From: Halorientalis marina
GTDB taxonomy: Archaea; Halobacteriota; Halobacteria; Halobacteriales; Haloarculaceae
Reading direction: 5' to 3'
Assembly (NCBI RefSeq): GCF_023028345.1
Contig: NZ_CP095487.1
Coordinates: 2,232,001 to 2,296,000, forward strand
DNA length: 64,000 nt
The position numbers and the translations under genes are program-made. Each line of letters starts with the position of its first letter. Position 1 is the first letter of the stretch. Under the pieces are notes generated by a model that made no database searches, was not told where the DNA came from, and saw only the letters and a program-made list of their open reading frames with translations. This document shows, piece by piece, positions 8,354-15,441 of this stretch.

Positions 8354-9303
8354 CCGACCAGATTCCGCAGGTCGTCGTCGCCGGCGACCAGTTTCTCGAC
8401 GTTCTCGGCGACGATGTCGGCCAGGCGCTCGTGGTACTCCGGCGTGAAGCCAGCGTTGTGCGGCGTGATCATGACGTTCTCGAAGGTCCACAGCGGGTGG
8501 TCCTCGGGGAGCGGTTCGGGATCGGTCACGTCGAGGGCTGCGCCGCGAATACGAGCGCCACGGAGGGCCGCGACGAGCGCGTCGGTGTCGACGACTTCGC
8601 CGCGGGCGACGTTGACGACGACGGCCTCGGGCGGGAGGATACCGAGCGCCGTCTCGTCGACGAGGCCGCGGGTGGTATCGGTGAGCGGGCAGGTGAGCAG
8701 GAGGTAGTCGCTCCGGGCCAGCGCCTCGTCGAAGTCGTCGTAGCCGAGGACCTTGTCGGTCGGCCCACCCTTCGCCGGCGAGTGGCGGACGCCGATGGTG
8801 TCCACGTCGAACCCGTCGAGCCTGGTGGCGATGGCCTCGCCGATCGCACCCAGTCCGACCACCGTGACGGTGCTGCCGGCGAGGTCGAACGTCGGATAGG
8901 AGCGCCACTCGCGGCGGTGTTTCCGTCGCCATCCCTCCTGCAGGCGGCGGGCGAACGCGAGCGTGAACCCGATTGCCTGCTCGGCGACGTTCGGGCCGTG
9001 GACGCCGGAGGCCGTGGTGACCGCCACGTCGCGGTCCGCGAGCGCGTCCATCGGGAGGTGGTCGTAGCCGGCGTACGCACAGGCGAACAGACGGAGGCTC
9101 TCGGCGTGGTCGAGCAGTTCCGGGTCGACGTCGGCCCCGGTCAGGACTGTGGCCTGCTCGGCGAGCGAGCGCTCGCGTGCCGGCGTTCGCGCCACGCGCA
9201 CGTCGTGGTCGGGCACTCGTTCGCGGAGCGCGGCCGCGTAGGACTCCGGCGCGAGCCCGTGGAACTTCTGCCCGAGGACGACGATGTCGACGGACGCCGT
9301 CAC
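8350..9303 (-). CDS. D-2-hydroxyacid dehydrogenase (NAD-dependent)
   Basis: The enzyme interconverts 2-keto acids and D-2-hydroxy acids. The 317-residue product has the Rossmann loop VVGLGAIGEAIATRL, the CPLTDTTRGLVDE and VVNVARGEVVDTDAL segments carrying the catalytic Arg, and TPHNAGFTPEYHERL with the catalytic His. Longer in-frame starts exist, but the family begins close to TASVDIVVLG, so the GTG at 9303 is preferred. The gene is convergent with the VOC gene and divergent from the HalX regulator. The exact substrate is undetermined. Confidence 0.88.
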   Translation of the reverse strand: MTASVDIVVLGQKFHGLAPESYAAALRERVPDHDVRVARTPARERSLAEQATVLTGADVDPELLDHAESLRLFACAYAGYDHLPMDALADRDVAVTTASGVHGPNVAEQAIGFTLAFARRLQEGWRRKHRREWRSYPTFDLAGSTVTVVGLGAIGEAIATRLDGFDVDTIGVRHSPAKGGPTDKVLGYDDFDEALARSDYLLLTCPLTDTTRGLVDETALGILPPEAVVVNVARGEVVDTDALVAALRGARIRGAALDVTDPEPLPEDHPLWTFENVMITPHNAGFTPEYHERLADIVAENVEKLVAGDDDLRNLVG

Positions 9304-9624
9304 GCCCACCCCTCCGTCGGAACGGTGTGACCCTGTCGCATATCCTACTCCGCGGCGCCCGGTGTCAAAAGGCTGCCGTCCCATACGATACCAGACAAAT
9401 AAGCTGAAGGGGAGGTGCCCGTCCACGCCGATGCCGGCACAACCTGCACCAGGAGGTCGGTGGCAGAGCAATATGGCCGAGCCACAGCAGAATAGTGCAG
9501 TTCGATTATGATACGGTTTCAGTGACGTAATTGCAGTGTCGGTGAACCGAATAAAAGGTGGCGAACGGTCGGGAACGGTGGTGTCGGTTGAAGGGGATCC
9601 TATCTGAAGGAGTGGACAGCACAG
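9304..9624. other. 321-bp intergenic region between divergent genes
   Basis: I see no convincing gene. The sequence is AT-richer near 9500-9560, with TTATGATACGG and GAATAAAAGG that could be promoter elements for the HalX gene. A possible promoter for the dehydrogenase lies near 9335-9345. Short open frames here lack recognisable protein features. Confidence 0.4.
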
Positions 9625-10215
9625 ATGCGGGGGGAACCCACGATCCTGATCGTCGAGGACGAAGAGAATTGTCGGGAGATGTACAAGAACTGGCTCGCCG
9701 GTGAGTACCGGGTCCGGACGGCCGGGTGTGGTCGGGAGGCGCTACGGGAACTCGACCCCGCCGTCGACGTGGTGCTGCTGGACCGGCGGATGAGGGGCCT
9801 GTCCGGGGCGCGGACGGCCGCGGCGATCCGTCGCCGTGTCTCGGACTGTCACGTCGTGATGGTCACTGCCGTCGAGCCGGGGACGGACATCGTCGGCATG
9901 GACATCGACGACTACGTCAGCAAGCCGATCCGGGGGCCGCGTCTGCGGGCCGTGGTGGAGCGGATGCTCGCCAGGACGGCGTTCCACGAGGAGATGGAGG
10001 AACTGTTCGCGCTGGCGTCGATCAAGGCGACCCTGGAGACCGAGCGCCATCCCGGTGCCCTCACGGACGATCCGGAGTACACGGAGCTCTGTCGCCAACT
10101 GGACGAGACCAGAGCGCGCGTCTCCGCCGCCCACGCGACCGCCGATATGGACTGGGGCGAGGCCTTCGAGACCTGTGGAACGGACGGGGGCACGAACTCG
10201 TTTGGACTCGCGTAG
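9625..10215 (+). CDS. HalX-type response regulator (receiver + HalX domain)
   Basis: Residues about 5-110 form a CheY-like receiver: the acidic pocket VEDEEN, the phospho-acceptor Asp in VVLLDRRM, the MVTAV threonine region and the conserved Lys in VSKPI. The C-terminal part (HEEMEELFALASIKATLETE...) matches the helical HalX output module found in haloarchaeal response regulators. No histidine kinase lies nearby, so the partner is unknown. HalX has no evident DNA-binding motif. A second HalX protein is at 62075-62701. The ATG at 9625 gives the expected N-terminus. Confidence 0.88.
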   Translation: MRGEPTILIVEDEENCREMYKNWLAGEYRVRTAGCGREALRELDPAVDVVLLDRRMRGLSGARTAAAIRRRVSDCHVVMVTAVEPGTDIVGMDIDDYVSKPIRGPRLRAVVERMLARTAFHEEMEELFALASIKATLETERHPGALTDDPEYTELCRQLDETRARVSAAHATADMDWGEAFETCGTDGGTNSFGLA

Positions 10216-10306
10216 TCCGGGGACACACCGAACCCGCGTTCCGCCCTCGTAGAGCGCCTCGCGTGACCGAGTCGACCGGGTAGATTCGTGGCCTTCGAAG
10301 GGGAGG

Positions 10307-10314
10307 AATTTAAT
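10307..10314 (+). promoter_or_regulatory. TATA-like box of the geranylgeranyl-reductase-family gene
   Basis: AATTTAAT is centred about 26 bp before the ATG at 10337, the spacing expected for a leaderless archaeal transcript. Confidence 0.5.
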
Positions 10315-10336
10315 CCCCGACGGCGCAGGTACGGGT

Positions 10337-11701
10337 ATGGAACAGGTGGACGTGGCAATCGTCGGCGGTGGCCCCGCCGGAGCCGCGGCGGCCCGGGAGG
10401 CGGCCGCGCAGGGCGCCGACACCGTCGTCTTCGAGAAGGGCGTTCCGCGTGCCGACCGCGAGGGGCTCGGCCCGGATTCGACCGACGCAGCGGGGATGCT
10501 CGACTACTGGGTCGACATCATGGACTTCCGACCCAACGAGATTCCCGACGACGTGATCCTCTCGCCGCTCGAGGGTGCGACGTTCTACGGTCCCGACGAG
10601 TCGGTCACCATCAGGAGTACCGGCCTGCCGTCGTCGTACCCGGACTTCGGCTTCGCTTTCCACCGGGCGCGGTTCGACGACTGGCTCCACGAGCGCGCCG
10701 CGGACGCCGGCGCGGAGTTCCGTATCGGCGTCTCCGTCAAGTCCGTCACGACCGACATGACCGGCGGCCACACCCACGAGGTCGAACTCGCCGACGGCGA
10801 GAACGTCACGGCTCGCTACTGCATTCTCGCGGACGGCCCACAGCGGACGGTCACGACGGGCGCGCTCGACCAGTTCATGCCGACCGGCGACTCGGTCGGT
10901 GAGTACCTCGGACCGAACACGGCGAACCACATCGCGTACCAGGAACACCGGCGGGTCCCCGAGGAACTGCTCGACGACGGCCTCCTGAAGTTCTGGTGGG
11001 GCGTGATGCCCGGCCACACGGCCTATCCGTGGGTCTTCCCGAACGACGACAACGTCGCGCGGATCGGCCTGACGATGCCCATCGGTCTCGACCTCGCCGA
11101 CATCGAGGAGCGTGCCGAGTACGCACTCCTCGACCCCACCGACGAGCAGATTCCGTCGGGTGCGACCTACATCCGCCGACTGCTCGAACGCGAGTACCCC
11201 GAGTACGACGTGGACGAGGACTTCCCGCTCGTCGAAGACCGCGGGAAGAGCCATGGCACCGAGGCGTATCCCATCTCCTCGACCCGGCCGGTCGAGTCCC
11301 CCACCGAGGCCGGCATCGCCGTCGTCGGCGGCGCGATGGGGGCGACCTCCGCGTTCCACGAAGGGGGCGACCACGTCGCCGTCCGCACGGGGAAAATCGC
11401 CGGCGAACTGGCCGGCAAGGGCCGACTGACCGAGTACAACGGCGCCTGGCAGCGTGCCATCGGCGACGAGGTCCGTCGGAACGTCTCACTCGCGGACATG
11501 GTTCGAGACTGGCATCCCGACGACTGGAACCGCACGTTCGGCGCCGTCAGCAGCATGATGGACGACGGCCGCTACCGCCCGACGAAGGCCGTCACCGCGG
11601 GCGCGACCGGCCTGCGACTCCTCGCGGAGTACTACGGACGGAAGCTGTTCCTGCGAGGCGGCCGCTACTGCCAGTTGCGAGAGTCCGACTACACGCTCTG
11701 A
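10337..11701 (+). CDS. geranylgeranyl-reductase-family FAD-dependent oxidoreductase
   Basis: The 454-residue flavoprotein begins with the FAD-binding loop VAIVGGGPAGAAAAREAA and has the family motifs RARFDDWLHERAADAGAEF, WVFPNDDNVARIGLTMP and VVGGAMGATSAFHEGG (second FAD contact). In haloarchaea the family reduces double bonds of geranylgeranyl chains in archaeal lipids or of menaquinone side chains. This copy has no lipid-synthesis neighbours, so the substrate is open. The ATG at 10337 sits about 26 bp after a TATA-like box. It is followed by a hairpin-rich intergenic region. Confidence 0.85.
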   Translation: MEQVDVAIVGGGPAGAAAAREAAAQGADTVVFEKGVPRADREGLGPDSTDAAGMLDYWVDIMDFRPNEIPDDVILSPLEGATFYGPDESVTIRSTGLPSSYPDFGFAFHRARFDDWLHERAADAGAEFRIGVSVKSVTTDMTGGHTHEVELADGENVTARYCILADGPQRTVTTGALDQFMPTGDSVGEYLGPNTANHIAYQEHRRVPEELLDDGLLKFWWGVMPGHTAYPWVFPNDDNVARIGLTMPIGLDLADIEERAEYALLDPTDEQIPSGATYIRRLLEREYPEYDVDEDFPLVEDRGKSHGTEAYPISSTRPVESPTEAGIAVVGGAMGATSAFHEGGDHVAVRTGKIAGELAGKGRLTEYNGAWQRAIGDEVRRNVSLADMVRDWHPDDWNRTFGAVSSMMDDGRYRPTKAVTAGATGLRLLAEYYGRKLFLRGGRYCQLRESDYTL

Positions 11702-11842
11702 GCGAGACGCGTGGCGGACGCCGCGACACGCTTTTCTCCGGCGGTCCGTTACTCCCCGTTGCGTGCCTTCAGTCCCCGCCCGAGCGGTCCCGATAGGGTG
11801 CGATGACAGCGCGGAGAACCCGGGCACGCGACACTGCTGACC

Positions 11843-11886
11843 GGTCCGCTCAGCGGACCCGTTCGACGGTTCCTGGCGGAACCGTC
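11843..11886. terminator. two tandem hairpins downstream of the reductase gene
   Basis: GGTCCGC-TCA-GCGGACC (11843-11859) and GACGGTTCC-TGGC-GGAACCGTC (11865-11886) are perfect inverted repeats with tiny loops, 142 bp after the stop. No T-run follows, so the terminator role is tentative. Confidence 0.35.
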
Positions 11887-11946
11887 CACCCGGCACGAGG
11901 GTTTCCCGGCTGACAGGGCACACCGCCCCGGATGATGTCGGTCGTT

Positions 11947-11967
11947 AGTGTTCCGGGTGCACATTTC
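11947..11967 (+). repeat. direct repeat, copy 1
   Basis: AGTGTTCCGGGTGCACATTT plus one C. It matches copy 3 at 13547 in 19 of 21 bases and copy 2 at 12758 with one extra T and one mismatch. It precedes the frameshifted membrane-protein unit. Confidence 0.6.
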
Positions 11968-12203
11968 CAGAAGTTACACATATCATTCTCAAATAATCCA
12001 TAACGACCGCGTTCCCTTGTGTGGCGTGTTCAAAATTCATCACGTTTGGATTGCTGAATAGAGGGCACATATCGGTCATCAACTCGGCACACGATTTCAC
12101 TGACTCGAATCAGTCGGTATAGTGTCTGAGATGGGTATTAAAACTCTTTGAGCTTTCCTTGTTGTTATCACCGGCCAGTGAAAATCCAGTAGTGATGTCT
12201 GCC

Positions 12204-12511
12204 ATGCCAGAATCAAAAAAAAACTCCTGGGTAGCGTTTTGTTTATTGTCGGATTGAGTATTATTCTTGCACAGATTGGTACCTTTCCCGGGATGCTGTT
12301 CGGTGGCTGTACTGATGTCGGTGTCCCAGAGGGAGAGGGGCAGGGAGTCGGCATTATCGGGGTACAGAATTCGAACCTTCTGTATACACCCGATGGAGCG
12401 AATGAGTGTAGTATTCCGCTTCCGGCAATCCTCATTCCAATTGGACTCACCGCTGTCGGGAGTGGATTGATTCTGTCCACGAGTGACGGCCCCACTTCTA
12501 TCTCGGGATGA
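12204..12511 (+). pseudogene. small two-TM membrane protein with a frameshift in a poly-A run
   Basis: ATG at 12204 reads MPESKK and then, after a run of nine A (12215-12223), runs to a stop within 20 codons. With ten A the frame continues as KLLGSVLFIVGLSIILAQIG and on to the TGA at 12509-12511, giving about 102 residues with hydrophobic segments at both ends (the second is LPAILIPIGLTAVGSGLIL). Lys-rich start, then a TM helix, is a common pattern for short haloarchaeal membrane proteins. A TTG at 12239 could start a shorter intact product. The family is unknown. A sequencing slip, a real mutation or transcriptional slippage would all explain the A run. Confidence 0.55.
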
Positions 12512-12829
12512 CGCTATTGGCCCCGATAATTCTCGCCTGATTAATACGCACACTGAGAAGTTGACCCAGCAGCAGTTATCCGGAAGAAACGACGGTGCTC
12601 TGCTGGACTCATGCTCTATATCTATCACTGCTCGCAAAATGTATCACCAGCTACATAATCTGGTTGTGCGGTCAAATCAGTCACAGTTCCCCCGAATTCG
12701 TCAGGTTAAGCCATAAATGAGTGTCTTCCCATCTATCTGAATCAGATCCTCGGCCGGAGTGTTTCCAGGTGCACATTTCAGCCCCACGATAGAAACTACT
12801 ACCACAGTTCGGAGTGGGTAGCTACACGA
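12512..12829. other. 318-bp AT-rich gap with one direct-repeat copy
   Basis: No gene is supported. It holds repeat copy 2 (12758-12779). No antitoxin gene is visible upstream of the Doc-like gene, where one would normally be expected. Confidence 0.45.
12758..12779 (+). repeat. direct repeat, copy 2
   Basis: AGTGTTTCCAGGTGCACATT followed by TC; it differs from copy 1 by one inserted T and one G-to-A change. It lies 811 bp after copy 1 and about 50 bp before the Doc-like gene. Confidence 0.55.
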
Positions 12830-13317
12830 ATGGCGGACCAGTTCTGGTATCCAGCGGTCGAGGACATGCTCGCGATTCACGAGGATATCGTCTCGGAGTA
12901 TCCCGATACAAGTGCTGGCATCAGGAATCGCGGGGATGTCGAATTCGCGCTCGACTACGTACAGGAGGGGGAATTCGGATCGGTCTCGGAGACGATCCAC
13001 GAGAAGGCGTTCCACTGCTCCGGTTGCTCGTTGCCAACCACCCGTTCGTCGACGGGAACAAACGGACCGCTCTTAACACCGTCTCCGTGTTCTACCTTCT
13101 CAACGGCTACCGATTCGAGTACGACAACGAAATCAGATCGATTCTCAAGCGCTTCGCCACGGGCGAGGAGACTGTCGACGAGGAGCAGACGCCTGATTAC
13201 CTCAGAACGCACACAACCGAGATTGATCTGGCGGACGCAATTTCGGAGTGGCGAGCGGATCTTGTCCAGCACGGCCTCGACCAGCTATCGGACGAATCCT
13301 CGGACCCGAACGATTAA
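12830..13317 (+). pseudogene. doc: death-on-curing (Doc/Fic) toxin gene with a single-base frameshift
   Basis: The first frame from ATG 12830 reads MADQFWYPAVEDMLAIHEDI...SETIHEKAFH, the normal Doc N-terminus. The second frame continues LLRLLVANHPFVDGNKRTAL to the TAA at 13315-13317, including the intact Fic motif HPFVDGNKRTA. The join is near 13013: inserting one base after TTCCAC restores a continuous protein of about 162 residues. Doc proteins AMPylate or phosphorylate targets such as EF-Tu in toxin-antitoxin systems. The upstream gap has no antitoxin, but a 46-codon gene follows. Either the toxin is dead by mutation or the base was missed in sequencing. Confidence 0.8.
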
Positions 13318-13343
13318 CCAACCAGCGGAGCAAAATAACAGAT

Positions 13344-13484
13344 ATGGCGACGGAAGGAGACGCGAGCGACGGAACGCCGCTCGACGAGATAATGGCGGAC
13401 ATCCGAAGTGAACTGGTCCGCCGAGCAGCAGAGGCAGATCGCGACGAACACCGCGAAATCTTCGACGCGCTCGAAGATGAGTGA
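13344..13484 (+). CDS. 46-residue acidic protein after the Doc-like gene
   Basis: The product is MATEGDASDGTPLDEIMADI followed by a charged helix ending in EIFDALEDE. It starts at ATG 13344, 27 bp after the toxin stop; the frame is open further upstream to a GTG at 13248, inside the toxin gene. Its size, acidity and place beside a toxin gene make it a possible antitoxin, though Doc antitoxins normally lie upstream. No family is recognised. Confidence 0.5.
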   Translation: MATEGDASDGTPLDEIMADIRSELVRRAAEADRDEHREIFDALEDE

Positions 13485-13895
13485 GTTAGCGACCGATCAC
13501 GCGATTTTACCGTTCCATTACCGCTACTAGTAGATCTTCGCCCGATAGTGTTCCGGGTGTCCATTTCACGTATTCCACCACCCACATTTACAGAGACGTC
13601 ACAGTACTTCAGCCACTGCCCATCGTCGAACGAGAATCTTCCGTATCGACGCCTCCTTGTCGCCGGGTTTGGGACCTGATCGATGACGACGAACCCGGGA
13701 CGAGGGTTGCCGGGAGTACTCGAATCCACCAGGTCGGAACTGCATGCTGCATACGAAGCGGAATGCACAAGTCGAAGCATATTGCTGTATGTTGATGCAG
13801 AACGCCATGTGCAGTACCACTGACTGCTTCACAAGCTTTCCGCTAGTACGCTCGTTACGAGCCAACTGTCCGTCTCGAGCGGGGTCGTGACCGCT
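13485..13895. other. 411-bp gap with one direct-repeat copy
   Basis: No gene is supported; open frames on both strands lack recognisable protein character. Repeat copy 3 is at 13547-13567. The remainder may be remnant coding DNA, which I cannot identify. Confidence 0.4.
13547..13567 (+). repeat. direct repeat, copy 3
   Basis: AGTGTTCCGGGTGTCCATTT plus C, 19 of 21 identical to copy 1 and 789 bp after copy 2. Confidence 0.6.
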
Positions 13896-15248
13896 ATGAA
13901 ATCACTCCGCTCTCTCCTGACTCGCAGCCGTCCCGGGAAACTCGGCCTCGCCGAGGTCGTCGCGATGGGTGTGGGCGGAATGGTTTCCGGTGGGATTTAC
14001 GCCGTCCTCGGCGTCGCAATGCAGCAAGCCGGTAATGCAGTCCCATTGTCGTATCTCGTTGCGGGAATCATCACCCTCCTTACCGCCTATTCCTATCTCG
14101 AACTCACGCTGCACTTCGGCGAACACGGTGGCGTCTTTTCCTTCGTCGAGCACATCGTCGCCAGTCCGACCGTCGCCGCATACGTCGGATGGGTTCTCGT
14201 CGTCGGATACGTGGGTGTGATTGCGATGTACGCGTTCGCATTCGGTGCGTACACGCTTACTGCCGCGCGAGCCATCGCAGGGATCGCACTCCCGCAACTC
14301 CTGCGACCGCTTATCTCGACCGTGGTCGTCGCTGCGTTCGTCGGTCTCAACCTCCGGGGCGTCCACGAGACCGGCCTGTTCGAAGATATCGCAGTGTACA
14401 TCAAGATCGTCGTCTTGCTGTCGCTCGCGACCCTCGGAGTGGTTTTTTACGATGGGAGTGTGACAGCACTCGACTTCTTCAGCAAAGGCGTCGTCAGCCC
14501 CATCGCCGGATTCGCCATCATCTTCGTCTCCTACGAGGGGTTTCAACTCCTCGTCTATGACTACGAAGACATCGAGAACGTGGAACGGGTGTTACCAATC
14601 GGGATGTACGTCGCCATCGCGATTGCGATTCTGATCTACGTCTCGGTGTCGTTCATGGCAACGCTCCATCTCACGCCGGAGCAACTGCTCGCCCATCAGG
14701 AGGTCGCACTCGCCGAGGCCGTCTCCAACATCCCCGCTCTCGGCGGTGCTGGATTCGTTCTCGTCATCCTTTCGGCAATGAAAAGTACCTCGTCGGGAAT
14801 CAACGCGACCCTGTTCGGTACCTCGCGGCTCGTCCACAAGATCGCGACAGAAGGTGCACTCCCGCGCGTGTTCTCGTTCCGGAACCGGGACGGAATCCCC
14901 GTCTACTCGTTGCTGATTATCGGTAGTCTGACGGCAGCATTCGCAGCCCTTGGCACGCTCAAACAGATTACCGAGTTCGGATCAGTGGCGTTTCTGATCT
15001 CGTTTGCTGTCACGAATTACACGAACATCGTGCTCGCCGACGAGACGGGGTCGAACCGCTTCATTCCGCTGCTCGGTCTGGTCGGCACCGGAGTTGCACT
15101 TCCGGTCGTTCTCTATCACCTCTATCGGACCGACGTGGAGATCCTGCTCTGGATCGTGGGAATCTTCGCGGTAGTCTTTCTCATCGAGTACCTCTACGTC
15201 GAACGGAGTTCGTTTACCCCCGACGTAGACAGTGGGGAGACAGGGTGA
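13896..15248 (+). CDS. APC-superfamily amino-acid permease
   Basis: The 450-residue protein has about 12 hydrophobic segments. It begins with the APC pattern KLGLAEVVAMGVGGMVSGGIYAVLGVA, where the GxG region of TM1 unwinds to bind substrate, and has the TM6-region FVSYEGFQLLVYDYEDIEN (FxxYEGFQ) typical of the AmAT/YhdG-like subgroup. It probably imports an amino acid or related compound; no specificity can be read. ATG 13896 is preferred to a GTG 9 bp upstream. Codon use is somewhat AT-richer than in the chromosomal genes around it, and it lies in the repeat-bounded segment. Confidence 0.9.
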   Translation: MKSLRSLLTRSRPGKLGLAEVVAMGVGGMVSGGIYAVLGVAMQQAGNAVPLSYLVAGIITLLTAYSYLELTLHFGEHGGVFSFVEHIVASPTVAAYVGWVLVVGYVGVIAMYAFAFGAYTLTAARAIAGIALPQLLRPLISTVVVAAFVGLNLRGVHETGLFEDIAVYIKIVVLLSLATLGVVFYDGSVTALDFFSKGVVSPIAGFAIIFVSYEGFQLLVYDYEDIENVERVLPIGMYVAIAIAILIYVSVSFMATLHLTPEQLLAHQEVALAEAVSNIPALGGAGFVLVILSAMKSTSSGINATLFGTSRLVHKIATEGALPRVFSFRNRDGIPVYSLLIIGSLTAAFAALGTLKQITEFGSVAFLISFAVTNYTNIVLADETGSNRFIPLLGLVGTGVALPVVLYHLYRTDVEILLWIVGIFAVVFLIEYLYVERSSFTPDVDSGETG

Positions 15249-15336
15249 TCCAGACGACGACATGTCAAAATTCGATTCGATCTCGTCCGGCATACACCCA
15301 CCCGTACGTCCCTCCCGAACGAGGTTCTCACGCGGT

Positions 15337-15357
15337 CGTGTTCCGGGTTGACAGCTC
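15337..15357 (+). repeat. direct repeat, weak copy 4
   Basis: CGTGTTCCGGGTTGACAGCT shares GTGTTCCGGGT with copies 1 and 3 and then diverges. It lies between the permease stop and the SLC13-type transporter. Confidence 0.35.
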
Positions 15358-15441
15358 ATACCAGCGGGGGTGACTGTCCGTGCTCGGCATAGCATAAATC
15401 CTATGTGATCAGTCGAACAACCGCCGGAGAAGGGTGAGCAG

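Larger units (their letters stand above)
11702..12203. other. 500-bp intergenic region at the left edge of the accessory segment
   Basis: It contains no gene I can support. The first half is GC-rich and holds two tandem perfect hairpins (11843-11886). One copy of the ~21-bp direct repeat lies at 11947-11967, and beyond it the sequence becomes much AT-richer. Minus-strand frames here are antisense shadows. Confidence 0.5.

Noticed and set aside
12110..12637. A 175-codon minus-strand frame over the frameshifted membrane protein
   Set aside because: Its product has no hydrophobic or motif structure, whereas the plus strand gives a coherent two-helix protein once one A is added.
13485..13895. 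A transposase remnant in the gap before the APC permease
   Set aside because: Neither strand shows recognisable transposase motifs or terminal inverted repeats; left as unidentified intergenic DNA.
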